A stretch of DNA of 13,424 nt from CAZLYK01 sp964563495 (GCA_964563495.1 CAZLYK010000150.1:1-13424); one strand, 5' to 3'. Counted from the stretch's first letter, positions 1 through 7,244 are shown. Notes: a model not told the origin generated them from the letters alone. Made by a program: numbers and translations.

Positions 1-69
1 AACCGTTAAGAGGCCCAATTCGTCGTAGTCCACAAGCACTTTTTCAGTGATCTCCTTCGGGGCAAACAC
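1..69 (-). CDS. possible 5' end of a leftward gene, cut by the window edge
   Basis: Downstream of the S9 peptidase stop, the minus strand is open from a GTG at 69-67 to the window edge and reads MFAPKEITEKVLVDYDELG and onward, which looks protein-like. An AAGGAG sequence at about 55-60 lies 12-15 bases before a second in-frame GTG at 39-37, which is longer than ideal, and the GTG at 69 has no clear ribosome-binding site. Only 13 to 23 codons are visible, so no family can be named. It could equally be non-coding trailer of the peptidase transcript. Low confidence. Confidence 0.25.
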   Translation of the reverse strand, partial: MFAPKEITEKVLVDYDELGLLTV

Positions 70-79
70 GAGGAGCCGG

Positions 80-3000
80 CTATTTCCGATCGGAGATGGC
101 GCGATATTTCTCCTTCTCTTTTTCGCGCTCGAGATAAGGGATTCCCTTCTCCATCCAATCGGGCTTGGCTGCGCCCTTGAGAAAATAGTCGAAGAACTCC
201 TGCATCCGCCTCGTGTAGTCTTTCTGGTTCTGCCTCCTGCGCAGACCGTGGAATTCTCCATTGTAGTTGAACATGTAGACTTCTTTGCCCAGCCTTCGCA
301 GCGCCAGGTAATACTCTATTCCCTGATACCACGGCACGGCATCGTCATTATCGTTGTGGACCATAAGGATCGGTGTCTGCACGCGGTGAGCCTGAAAGAC
401 CGGAGAATTCTCGATGAACCGCATCGGATACTCCCACAAGCTGCCGCCGATGCGACTTTGTGCGCGCTCGTACTGAAACTGGCGCGGCAGGCCAGTCCCC
501 CAACGAATCCCGCTGTAGGCGCTCGTCATATTAGCGACCACCGCTCCGGGCGCGGCTGCTCGGAAGCGATTCGTCTGAGTCACCATATAAGCGATCTGGT
601 AACCGCCCCAGCTATGACCCTGAATGCCGATCGCATCTTCTTTAACGAACCCCTGATCGACAACCGCCTGAATTCCCGGCAGCACGCATTTGAGCGCGCT
701 CTGACCGGGATAGCCGATCGTGTAGACAATGTCCGGCATGAAGACCAGATAACCGTTGCTTGCATAGAAGGCGGCATTGATCGAGGTCCCGGGCGATGGA
801 TTGACGAAGCCATGAAGACCCTGGGAGAGCCTTTCATAGATGTAGACGATCATCGGGTACTTCTGTTTCGGATCGAAGTTATCCGGCTTGATCAGGATCC
901 CGCCGAGAGGCACGCCGTCGCTATTCTTGAATCGCACCAGCTCGGCCCTGCCCCAGCTAAACTGGTCTTTCTGACTCCCCACCTGGCTGACCTTCCTGAT
1001 GTTGGTGAAGCTCAAATCAGCCACCCGCAAATCGGGATATTCGTCGAATTGGGATGCGGTAAAGAGGAGCGCTTCGGCGCGTTTGGCTTTGACCGGCGTA
1101 CTGAAATTCTTCGCGGCGATAAGCAGCTTCTCCGGCATCCCGCCATCGATCCGGTCACGATAGAAACCGCTGTCACGGGTCTCCTCATACTCGGCGCTGA
1201 GCAGGATCGAGTTGGCGGGATCGATCCATTTCTCCTGCGGGTCGAGTTTGAGGTAGCGAAATTCCATCTTCTCTCTGCTGCCCACACCATCAGTCAGGTT
1301 CTTCGCGGCCGAGCCGTCGGGTGCAACCTGCCAGATGTCGTATCGATCGTAAAGCAAGACGTACCGGTCATCTTTCACCCATCCGGCGCTGCCATAGGCG
1401 AAAGGCGTGTTGGGAGTATCGTGATCTTCCCGCCAGAATTTGACACCCAGCGCGGACGTCAGATTCGTGACTTTGCCTTCCGGAATCGAGATCGAATTCC
1501 AATCCTTCCCGTCAAAAAAGAGGGCATATTTGCCATTCGGGGACCAGCTCAATCCGAACTGATTTTTCTTGAGGAGCTGTTTGCGTGAACCATCGGTTGT
1601 ATTGACCAGATAGACATCCGAATAGTTGGTGTCGCGGCCGACCAGAATTCTGTACTCGCGGTCATCGGCGCCGATTGCCCATTGACCGCCGGCCGAAGGA
1701 TTGACGTTCTCCATGGTCTCGTCGGCCAACTGGACGAGCTTCTTCGCCGGATCGGCCATGCTGTTTCCGAAATGATAGACCGCACGGTAAGAGCGATTGC
1801 GCATTTGTTCGGCGCGAGCCTTCTGCATAGGCTGTATGTAATCGTCCTTCCAGTGCCACAGATCGACGACCACCTTCTCTTCGGGGGCGACCTCGGCTTC
1901 CGGATCCTTTTCCGGCTCCGGAGTTGGAGCGACGCCGAAGAAGAGACGGCTGCCGTCGATTGAGAAACTGAGCGAGGCTTTCTCACTGATCACCATGCCC
2001 GGTCTGAGCCCCGGGTTCGGCGCAGCAACGATCTCGGCGGCCTTCGCCGATTTGCGATCCCAATGATAGATCTTGAATTTCGGTTGCGCCGAGCCGGCAT
2101 CATCGCGGTCGCTCGTGAAAGCCAATTGCCGCTGATTCTCATCCCAGGAGATCCTGGTGTATCTGCCCTTGCCGGTCAGCAGATCGGCCGGCGCCGCTTC
2201 ATTGCCGGGGGTGACGGCGTAGAGTCCGTTGGTCTCTTCCTTCCTGGAAGAGACGGCGTAGACAAGCGTCCCGGCGTCCTTGCTGAAGGAGTAGTCGAGC
2301 ACCTCGGCGAATACTCGCTCGCTTCCGCCGGCGAGACTTCGTAGCACCAGATCCGAGCCGTATTCTTTCTTCTTATCGTTGGACCTCCTCGGACCACCCG
2401 CCGGTGCGGGAGTGGACGCCGTTTCAGCCTCGGGTCTCTTTTCGTCCTTCTTCTCCTCCGGCTTGGGTTCCATGAGGTAAGCGATAAAGCCCGAGCCATC
2501 TTCGGGAACCTGAAAATTCTTGACGCGCTCGATTCGCGTCACCTGGCCATTTGACAAATCCATGATGCCGAGAGAGTTCCTGGGCATCTCCTCGGGCTTC
2601 TTCTTCTCCTTTCTGGCTTTGACGACATCGGCTTTATTCGGCTCGATTGAGAAGACGGCGTAACGGCTGTCGGCGGTAATCGACGGGCGCGTCAGCCGGC
2701 TGATTTGATTGAGGAACTGTTGTGCCGCCGCCGGATCAGAAAAATCGGGCGTCGGAGCCGGCTGGCGCCAGCCGCGCCCGTGTCGCCATTCGCTTCCGTT
2801 TGCCAGATTCCGCACAACAATCTCGCCGTCGCCATCCTGCGGTGAGACCGCATAGGCGATGGATTTGCCGTCTGGCGAGATTTGCTGACCCTGAATCGAG
2901 CGCCAACCGTCATAATCCTGGTGCGTGAGCGCCCTTTTTCCGGCAGCTGGACGCGTGGTTGCGGATTGCTGCGCGACAGCCGCCTGCGGGCCGAAAGACG

Positions 3001-3091
3001 ACCAAATCAGACTCAAACTTAATAGAATGAAGAGTGATTTCCGGAAGTAGGCGTCGGGCGATAGCGAACACCTGAAGATGCTCGTGAACAT
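80..3091 (-). CDS. secreted S9-family peptidase (prolyl oligopeptidase-like)
   Basis: The gene encodes 1003 residues. It begins with a signal peptide (hydrophobic stretch at about residues 19-40, SLFILLSLSLIWSSFGPQA, ending near AVAQQ), so the enzyme should act outside the cytoplasmic membrane. Residues from about 60 to 720 carry repeated WD40/beta-propeller-like strands (ISPDGKSIAYAVS, LSWSPNGKYALFF), interrupted by charged Lys/Glu/Pro-rich linkers near 205-245 and 390-405. The C-terminal alpha/beta-hydrolase domain has GHSWGGYQ with nucleophile Ser827, HNDNDDAVP with likely Asp916, and EFHG with His948. Their order and spacing fit the S9 catalytic triad. The family cleaves peptides, often after proline or as di- and tripeptidyl peptidases; the exact specificity cannot be read here. 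At about 1000 residues it is longer than classical POP or DPP enzymes, as in the long S9 proteins of Acidobacteria and Bacteroidetes. The start is supported by GAAGGAG at 3100-3106, 8 bases before ATG. It appears to be transcribed alone from the divergent spacer. Confidence 0.93.
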   Translation of the reverse strand: MFTSIFRCSLSPDAYFRKSLFILLSLSLIWSSFGPQAAVAQQSATTRPAAGKRALTHQDYDGWRSIQGQQISPDGKSIAYAVSPQDGDGEIVVRNLANGSEWRHGRGWRQPAPTPDFSDPAAAQQFLNQISRLTRPSITADSRYAVFSIEPNKADVVKARKEKKKPEEMPRNSLGIMDLSNGQVTRIERVKNFQVPEDGSGFIAYLMEPKPEEKKDEKRPEAETASTPAPAGGPRRSNDKKKEYGSDLVLRSLAGGSERVFAEVLDYSFSKDAGTLVYAVSSRKEETNGLYAVTPGNEAAPADLLTGKGRYTRISWDENQRQLAFTSDRDDAGSAQPKFKIYHWDRKSAKAAEIVAAPNPGLRPGMVISEKASLSFSIDGSRLFFGVAPTPEPEKDPEAEVAPEEKVVVDLWHWKDDYIQPMQKARAEQMRNRSYRAVYHFGNSMADPAKKLVQLADETMENVNPSAGGQWAIGADDREYRILVGRDTNYSDVYLVNTTDGSRKQLLKKNQFGLSWSPNGKYALFFDGKDWNSISIPEGKVTNLTSALGVKFWREDHDTPNTPFAYGSAGWVKDDRYVLLYDRYDIWQVAPDGSAAKNLTDGVGSREKMEFRYLKLDPQEKWIDPANSILLSAEYEETRDSGFYRDRIDGGMPEKLLIAAKNFSTPVKAKRAEALLFTASQFDEYPDLRVADLSFTNIRKVSQVGSQKDQFSWGRAELVRFKNSDGVPLGGILIKPDNFDPKQKYPMIVYIYERLSQGLHGFVNPSPGTSINAAFYASNGYLVFMPDIVYTIGYPGQSALKCVLPGIQAVVDQGFVKEDAIGIQGHSWGGYQIAYMVTQTNRFRAAAPGAVVANMTSAYSGIRWGTGLPRQFQYERAQSRIGGSLWEYPMRFIENSPVFQAHRVQTPILMVHNDNDDAVPWYQGIEYYLALRRLGKEVYMFNYNGEFHGLRRRQNQKDYTRRMQEFFDYFLKGAAKPDWMEKGIPYLEREKEKEKYRAISDRK

Positions 3092-3320
3092 GGGGCGAAC
3101 TCCTTCGAGGTTGACTCGGGAAAATCGAATTGATTGAAAAGATGGTCTTTGACGCCATCTTCTTCAGACGTATGCTGATAGTGCAGAATTCCAGAAATGC
3201 CTTTGATCTTCGGACCCGCAGATAATGAATCAAGTGATGTCTTATGGCAAGGATTAGGCTATAATGGAAATGATCTTCTCAGCGCCGTAAGACGGCTTGG
3301 AGAGATGGGGGTAAGCGAAG
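3092..3320. promoter_or_regulatory. divergent intergenic spacer between S9 peptidase and small membrane gene
   Basis: This 229-bp spacer must hold promoters for both flanking genes. On the plus strand a perfect TATAAT lies at 3260-3265, about 55 bases before the start at 3321, but no good TTGACA-like hexamer lies 16-18 bases upstream. On the minus strand I see only weak candidates, such as TATCAG read from 3180-3175. A short hairpin (GATGG at 3141-3145 with CCATC at 3155-3159) lies in the probable peptidase leader. Confidence 0.4.
3260..3265 (+). promoter_or_regulatory. candidate -10 box (TATAAT) for the two-helix membrane protein gene
   Basis: The hexamer matches the sigma70 -10 consensus exactly and is well placed before the start at 3321, giving a leader of roughly 50 bases. 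The -35 region is poor and no TGn extension precedes the box, so this is a candidate only. Confidence 0.35.
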
Positions 3321-3908
3321 ATGGAGCAAAACAGGTCTTCTGACAAACAGACCGAAAGCAAGTTGCGTTGGAGCTGGTATCGAGTGCTGCTGGTTCTCAT
3401 CCCGGCGCTCATTCCAGTGGCCTATTTTTATCTGAGTGGGAAAGAGAACTTGACCCTGACCGATCTGGCGGTGGTCGGCGGAATCTTTGCCGGCTATTGG
3501 GTCGCCGTCTTCGCCATCGCGGCGCGAGTGCTGCGGACCAAACAATCTCTCCAAGCGATCAATCTCGCATCGCCGCTGATCGAATTGCCATTGACCGCCG
3601 ATCTCCGCGCCCGGCTCTCGACTTTCGCCGCCGTCAACCATCAAAAACCCGCGGTCGCCGCTTTTGAGCTCCTCGATCACGAGATACCGCGTTTCGAACA
3701 GGAAGAAGAACGCGATCGCGCGCTGCGCGATAATGAGCACCTGCGCCAGCAGGCCGGCCAAGGGGCTTTCCTGGTCGCCGTGACAACCGAAATCCTCAAG
3801 AGATTGCTCCTCATCAGTGGAGCGTCCGATGAAGACCGAAAGCTCTGGCGAACCTATATCAGCGAAACGGCAGCGCGCATCGTCAGTGACGCCCTCCTCA
3901 AAAAATAG
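3321..3908 (+). CDS. small two-helix inner-membrane protein of unknown function
   Basis: The gene encodes 195 residues. A short hydrophilic N-terminus (1-18) is followed by two predicted membrane helices at about 19-39 (YRVLLVLIPALIPVAYFYL) and 48-70 (DLAVVGGIFAGYWVAVFAIAARV). A soluble, mostly helical C-terminal part follows, with a charged stretch at 119-145 (HEIPRFEQEEERDRALRDNE) that could form a short coiled coil. I do not recognise a family. With two helices and both ends hydrophilic, N- and C-termini should lie on the same side of the membrane, probably the cytoplasm. The start is the only in-frame ATG near the open-frame beginning; a purine-rich GGGGG at 3307-3311 is a modest ribosome-binding site. 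The stop TAG lies within the left arm of a long inverted repeat shared with the convergent gene. It appears monocistronic, with TATAAT upstream. Confidence 0.75.
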   Translation: MEQNRSSDKQTESKLRWSWYRVLLVLIPALIPVAYFYLSGKENLTLTDLAVVGGIFAGYWVAVFAIAARVLRTKQSLQAINLASPLIELPLTADLRARLSTFAAVNHQKPAVAAFELLDHEIPRFEQEEERDRALRDNEHLRQQAGQGAFLVAVTTEILKRLLLISGASDEDRKLWRTYISETAARIVSDALLKK

Positions 3909-4007
3909 ACAGGATTAACCGGATTTCACCGGATTAAACAGGATTGCTTCCAACCTTTATCTTCAATCCGGTTTAATCCGGTGAAATCCGGTTAATCCTG
4001 TCTATTT
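3903..4007. repeat. 44-bp-arm inverted repeat between convergent gene ends (AGGATTA family)
   Basis: The left arm (3903-3946) and right arm (3964-4007) are reverse complements over 44 bases with a single mismatch (3940 against 3970), around a 17-base loop. Each arm reads inward as AAATAGACAGGATTAACC, then two further GGATT units with CC/AAC spacers, so the arm is itself a run of GGATT repeats about 10 bp apart. The TAG in AAATAG is the stop codon of the plus-strand gene; the minus-strand gene stops with TGA 8 bases outside the right arm. In RNA either strand would form a very long hairpin. No U-run follows, so it is not a classical intrinsic terminator, although a bidirectional terminator or RNase III site is possible. 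Related copies lie at 7239-7284, 8578-8598 and 13359-13375. Confidence 0.95.
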
Positions 4008-4014
4008 CTTAGAC

Positions 4015-4284
4015 TCAACCAAAGAGCGGCAAGCCGCGATAGACCACGCTCCAGCCTCGCTCGACGCTGGTATTGACCGCCTCCTGGTAATTACGGATCG
4101 CCTCGGTTCGCGTCTCAAATTGTTTGAGCACGGGTAGTCCCTCGCGCGGATCGAGTTTGACGACGGCGGCGATCGGATTGGAGTACCCGTCCGCATCCAC
4201 CGTCTCTTCGCGCACCAGTCCGAGGAAAGAAAAGATCCCGTTCTTGGTCAAGATCGTCAGATAAGTTCTCTGGTTATCGCTCAT
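4015..4284 (-). CDS. 89-residue protein of unknown function
   Basis: The protein (begins MSDNQRTYLTILTKNG, ends VVYRGLPLFG) is soluble, with no signal peptide or membrane helix. It looks like a small alpha/beta fold: strand-like segments at 7-12, 35-40 and 78-83, and a helix at about 53-75 (QFETRTEAIRNYQEAVNTSV). An upstream ATG at 4338 would add 18 residues, but I chose 4284 because AGGTGA (4293-4298) lies 8 bases before it and the extension looks like leader sequence. It is the last gene of the leftward run from acpS, 64 bp after the SpoIIM-like gene, so cotranscription is plausible. The stop TGA is just outside the inverted repeat. I recognise no family. Confidence 0.75.
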   Translation of the reverse strand: MSDNQRTYLTILTKNGIFSFLGLVREETVDADGYSNPIAAVVKLDPREGLPVLKQFETRTEAIRNYQEAVNTSVERGWSVVYRGLPLFG

Positions 4285-4292
4285 AGAAAATA

Positions 4293-4298
4293 TCACCT
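4293..4298 (-). promoter_or_regulatory. ribosome-binding site deciding the start of the 89-residue gene
   Basis: AGGTGA on the minus strand lies 8 bases upstream of the ATG at 4284. It supports this start over the in-frame ATG at 4338. Confidence 0.7.
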
Positions 4299-4348
4299 GC
4301 CAAATCGTGCGCATCGAAAGGAACCTCGATGATAGCATAAATTTGCGG

Positions 4349-5311
4349 TCATCTCTGCTTATTCTCGGGTGAGGGTTTGAGCAGGTAAGCAGTCAGACCA
4401 ACGGCCAGCGCGGCGGCGACGCCGAACTTGTAGCCGTAGTGAATCGGCAGCGGCGAGATAAAACCTTCGATCAGGCCGGCGATCACCAGCATCGGGATAC
4501 ACCCGGACATGAGCTTGATCGCCTCGGCCCCACGCTCAACCAGGGCTTCACGACGTGTCCTTTCGCCCGGCGCGAGCAAGGCCAACCCGACCATCAACCC
4601 GGCGCCGCCGGCGATAAAGATCGCGGTGAATTCCAGCACGCCGTGGCCGATCATAAACGACCAGAGCTTGAGCGACATTTTATATTTGAAGATCAGGGCG
4701 TTGATCGAGCCGAACATGAGCGCCGAAGGCCTGAGCACGTCGATCGTCCCCGCCACCGGGATGATGCTCAGGGCGAAGGTCTTGAGGCTGATCCAGATAT
4801 TATTGACCATAATATACGCCGCGCCGACCGGGGCTTTCTGATTAAGGATCTCCCACCAGCTCCGGTGATCCTTGATCATCTGCACCGTCGCGCGGTCGAC
4901 ATAGGCGAAGTCCGCAAAATCCTCGTCGTGCCAGGTCGCGATCAGGGAAAAGAGAGAGATCGCCATAAAGATCAGGAACGTCGCCAGCGTGTAGCGAAAA
5001 GTGCGCCGGAAGACCGCCGGGAACTCGTCCAGGTAAAAATCGAGGATCGCGCGCGGACCTTTCGACTCGGTCCGATAGATCATCCCGTGCGCGCGAATGA
5101 CCAGGTTGTTGAGATAGCTGACCAATCGTTGATCACGAGATTCGACCCGCGCGATCGCCAGATCGGAGGCGGCGCGACGGTAGATCCGCCCCAATTCGCG
5201 CACCTCATCGCGGCTGAGAGCGCGCAGACCGCGCGCCGTGCGCGCCTGATCGATCAGCGCTTCGAGCCGCTTCCAGCTGGCTTTCCGCTTTTCGATAAAG
5301 GTATCGGCCAT
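4349..5311 (-). CDS. stage II sporulation protein M-like (SpoIIM/DUF95) membrane protein
   Basis: The gene encodes 320 residues. The cytoplasmic N-terminal part (1-105) is helical and charged, with the RRAASDLA and YLNNLVIRAHGMIYR segments typical of this family. Membrane helices follow at about 107-127, 171-190, 195-210, 219-246, 268-285 and 294-311. The conserved core GHGVLEFTAIFIAGGAGL (222-239) and LIEGFISP (280-287) are the clearest family signatures. SpoIIM itself acts with SpoIID and SpoIIP in septal peptidoglycan removal during endosporulation. Homologues are widespread in bacteria that do not sporulate, where their role is unknown, so the name should not imply sporulation. It starts 6 bp after the CPBP-like gene with only a weak ribosome-binding site, suggesting translational coupling. 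The long antisense open frame over this gene is a shadow. Confidence 0.88.
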   Translation of the reverse strand: MADTFIEKRKASWKRLEALIDQARTARGLRALSRDEVRELGRIYRRAASDLAIARVESRDQRLVSYLNNLVIRAHGMIYRTESKGPRAILDFYLDEFPAVFRRTFRYTLATFLIFMAISLFSLIATWHDEDFADFAYVDRATVQMIKDHRSWWEILNQKAPVGAAYIMVNNIWISLKTFALSIIPVAGTIDVLRPSALMFGSINALIFKYKMSLKLWSFMIGHGVLEFTAIFIAGGAGLMVGLALLAPGERTRREALVERGAEAIKLMSGCIPMLVIAGLIEGFISPLPIHYGYKFGVAAALAVGLTAYLLKPSPENKQR

Positions 5312-5317
5312 ATCCGG

Positions 5318-6043
5318 CTAAAACTTCTGATAGAGAAAATGTTTGTAACCGACGCTCATGCTCTGGAGCACCCACGAAGGCAGAGTGGTCATGAGCACGA
5401 GGCTCATGAGGCCGTGCGAAAGACCGAGCGCGACGAGGTTGGGCGCGCGCTCATAGACCCACGTCCAGATCAAGCCGCCGACCAGCGTCAGCAGGGTCAA
5501 GGCCGGGTTGGGCGCGTGGACCAGGCAAAAGATCGCCGCGGTCAGCAGGTTTGAGAGAGCGACGCGCCGCTTTTGATCCGCCGCCGAAGCCACCTCATCG
5601 ACCATGAGCGATCTCACGCGACGATAGATAAATCCCTGCAAAATATACTGCTGGAAAGTCCCCCAAACCGGCAGAAACAGCGTGGTCATCCAGAAATTCG
5701 ATGTCCGATGGAACGAATTCGAGGTGTACCCGATCGCCAAGAAGATCGCGCAGACGACCAGTGTCGGCAGCGCGAGCAGCTTGATCGCCCGGGCAAAATG
5801 GCGCGAGCCGAGACCGAGCTCGCGCAGGCTCTCCCCGCGCACGCGATGCGAGTTGAGAATCAAGGCGAGCGAGAGCAACCCCGGGAGGGCGATCATCCAC
5901 CTCTGCGGCGGCTGCGACGGGATGATCGCCCAGGTCGTGATCAGAACAGAGACCACGACCGAGGCGACTTCGAGCCCCGAGACGACCCTCATCGGGATCC
6001 TCGCCGGCTGGACCGGCCCGGAAAAATGATTGCCGTCTTGCAT
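5318..6043 (-). CDS. CPBP-family (CAAX protease/Abi-like) membrane protein with altered active-site motif
   Basis: The gene encodes 241 residues and about six to eight hydrophobic segments. The layout follows the CPBP (PF02517-type) glutamic intramembrane protease family: a first motif near 131, then FCLVH with His176, then LSHGLMS with His210. In active members the first motif is EExxxR. Here it reads QQYILQ, so Gln131, Gln132 and Gln136 replace Glu, Glu and Arg while both histidines remain. The protein may therefore not be proteolytic, or may belong to a divergent subfamily. The start at 6043 is chosen over an ATG at 6088 because GAAGGAG (6053-6059) lies 9 bases before it and because acpS ends one base upstream. 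The gene sits between acpS and the SpoIIM-like gene in a tight run. A related family role in prenyl-protein processing or bacteriocin immunity cannot be assigned here. Confidence 0.82.
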   Translation of the reverse strand: MQDGNHFSGPVQPARIPMRVVSGLEVASVVVSVLITTWAIIPSQPPQRWMIALPGLLSLALILNSHRVRGESLRELGLGSRHFARAIKLLALPTLVVCAIFLAIGYTSNSFHRTSNFWMTTLFLPVWGTFQQYILQGFIYRRVRSLMVDEVASAADQKRRVALSNLLTAAIFCLVHAPNPALTLLTLVGGLIWTWVYERAPNLVALGLSHGLMSLVLMTTLPSWVLQSMSVGYKHFLYQKF

Positions 6044-6044
6044 C

Positions 6045-6431
6045 TTATCGCTCTCCTTCCAGAACCACGAACGCGATCGCATGATCATCGGCGTGAGAGA
6101 GCGAAACGTGAAACCTTGTTACCTTCAATTGATCGATCAAGACTGACGCCCGCCCGTGGAATTCGAGCTGCGGCGCGCCTTCGGTTGATGATATGATCTC
6201 CACGTCGTGCCAGGAGAGCGCCCTCACCGGCGTGGCGGCGCCGATGGCTTTGCGCGCCGCCTCCTTGGCCGCAAAGCGGGCGGCATAGCGCTCACCCTTC
6301 CTGTGATAAAGTTCGCAGTAAGCGATCTCACCAGGGGTGAAGACGCGATCGCGAAAACGCCCGCCGTATTGACCGAGCGATTTTTCGATCCGCGAGATTT
6401 CAATAATATCAACGCCAATGCCGACGATCAT
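6045..6431 (-). CDS. acpS: holo-[acyl-carrier-protein] synthase
   Basis: The 128-residue enzyme moves the 4'-phosphopantetheine group from coenzyme A to a serine of apo-acyl carrier protein, switching on fatty-acid synthesis in the cytoplasm. The start MIVGIGVDIIEISRIE contains the metal-binding Asp8 motif. RFAAKEAARKA contains the second conserved acidic residue, Glu57, with Lys56. The C-terminus has VSLSHADDHAIAFV, matching the family's SxSH segment. Length is normal for bacterial AcpS. The open frame continues upstream to 6905, but that part is antisense to pgeF and the canonical N-terminus fixes the start at 6431. No Shine-Dalgarno sequence precedes this ATG. The next gene begins one base after its stop, so it likely heads the leftward operon. 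Confidence 0.95.
   Translation of the reverse strand: MIVGIGVDIIEISRIEKSLGQYGGRFRDRVFTPGEIAYCELYHRKGERYAARFAAKEAARKAIGAATPVRALSWHDVEIISSTEGAPQLEFHGRASVLIDQLKVTRFHVSLSHADDHAIAFVVLEGER
6053..6059 (-). promoter_or_regulatory. ribosome-binding site for the CPBP-like gene, inside acpS
   Basis: GAAGGAG on the minus strand lies within the last codons of acpS and 9 bases before ATG at 6043. It decides the start of the CPBP-like gene and indicates translational coupling to acpS. Confidence 0.8.
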
Positions 6432-6434
6432 AAA
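6432..6434. promoter_or_regulatory. 3-bp divergent junction between acpS and pgeF starts
   Basis: The ATG of acpS (6431, minus) and the ATG of pgeF (6435, plus) are separated by three A/T bases. Any ribosome-binding site or promoter for either gene must lie inside the other gene, unless the start codons are assigned wrongly. No AGGAGG-like sequence is seen within 15 bases on either side. See the separate finding. Confidence 0.6.
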
Positions 6435-7244
6435 ATGAATAATTTCGCTTTTCGGCAGATCGACAATCTGCAACTGCTTATCTGCGAACCGATCGAAGAG
6501 ATCGGATTCAAGAACGCTTTCAGCACGCGGCTCGGCGGGGTCAGCCCGCTTCCGTCCGGATCGCTCAGCCTGGGCAACTTCAGCCGGGATGAGCGCGAGA
6601 ACGTGATCGAAAACCGCCGCCGCTTTCTGGCCGCGCTCGAGGCTTCGGATTGGCGGCTGACGACGGCGAAACAGATACATTCCGCCGATGTCCGCCTGGT
6701 CAGCCAGGCTGACGACGCGCGGCGCGAGCCGGCCGAATGCGACGCCCTGGCGGCCAATCTGGAACGAACGCTGCTGGCCGTTCAAACCGCCGACTGCCTG
6801 CCGATATTGATTGCCGATCAGCGGACCGGGGCTTTCGCCGCCGTACACGCCGGATGGCGCGGCACGCTGGGGGGCATCGTCGCACGAACGATCGAGCTCA
6901 TGCAACTGAGTTACGATTCGCGGCCGGCGGACCTACACGCCGCGTTCGGACCCGCCATCGGCGCCTGCTGTTTTGAGGTCGGCCCCGAAGTGCTCGCCCG
7001 GTTTGGCGAAAAATTCGATTATCTCGACGAACTGATCTCCAGACCCCAGGGGAACGGCAAAGCCAACCTCGATCTCAATCGCGCAAATCAGAGGCAATTG
7101 CTCGAATGCCGTCTGCGGTCGGAAAAGATCTACGATTGCTCGCTCTGTACCATCTGCCGTAATGACCTCTTCTTCAGTTACCGGCGTGAGCGGGGCGCGG
7201 AAAAACCCGTCGGCAGACTGATGGGTGTGATCGGGAAGAAATAG
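6435..7244 (+). CDS. pgeF: PgeF/YfiH-type peptidoglycan editing factor, multicopper polyphenol oxidase (laccase)-like
   Basis: The 269-residue protein belongs to the YfiH/LACC1 family, cytoplasmic enzymes reported to act as purine nucleosidases or phosphorylases and, in E. coli, to prevent wrong amino acids entering peptidoglycan precursors. The zinc and active-site residues are visible: His82 in QIHSADV, Cys121 in QTADCLP, and His138 in VHAGWRGT. AFGPAIGACCFEVG and the C-terminal CSLCTICRNDLFFSYRRE segment are also family-typical. The open frame extends upstream to 6207 across acpS, but that part is antisense to acpS and unlike the family, so I place the start at 6435. This ATG has no Shine-Dalgarno sequence. 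The stop TAG falls inside an AAATAGACAGGATT repeat. A TPR-thioredoxin gene follows after 32 bp and is probably cotranscribed. Confidence 0.93.
   Translation: MNNFAFRQIDNLQLLICEPIEEIGFKNAFSTRLGGVSPLPSGSLSLGNFSRDERENVIENRRRFLAALEASDWRLTTAKQIHSADVRLVSQADDARREPAECDALAANLERTLLAVQTADCLPILIADQRTGAFAAVHAGWRGTLGGIVARTIELMQLSYDSRPADLHAAFGPAIGACCFEVGPEVLARFGEKFDYLDELISRPQGNGKANLDLNRANQRQLLECRLRSEKIYDCSLCTICRNDLFFSYRRERGAEKPVGRLMGVIGKK

Noticed and set aside
47..1588. 513-codon open frame on the plus strand, antisense to the S9 peptidase
   Set aside because: The opposite strand carries the catalytic triad and a clear propeller-hydrolase protein. The antisense product shows no recognisable domain and arises from GC-rich codon use.
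3246..3260. AGGATTA at 3250-3256 as another member of the repeat family
   Set aside because: Only the 7-base core matches, with no AAATAGAC flank and no nearby stop codon; chance is sufficient.
4439..5554. 371-codon plus-strand open frame over the SpoIIM-like gene
   Set aside because: The product is dominated by Arg, Asp and His without hydrophobic core or motifs, as expected of an antisense shadow; the minus strand has the DUF95 signatures.
5573..6196. 207-codon plus-strand open frame over the CPBP-like and acpS genes
   Set aside because: Low-complexity Arg-rich product antisense to two well-supported genes.
5148..6355. Several GCGATCGC-type octamers (for example near 5152, 6071 and 6346), like cyanobacterial HIP1
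   Set aside because: They are inside coding sequence in a stretch rich in GATCG codons, few in number, and the gene content does not suggest a cyanobacterium.
6207..6434. Upstream extension of the pgeF frame
   Set aside because: It is antisense to acpS and contains no PgeF-like sequence.
6432..6905. Upstream extension of the acpS frame
   Set aside because: It is antisense to pgeF catalytic motifs, and AcpS begins canonically at MIVGIGVD.
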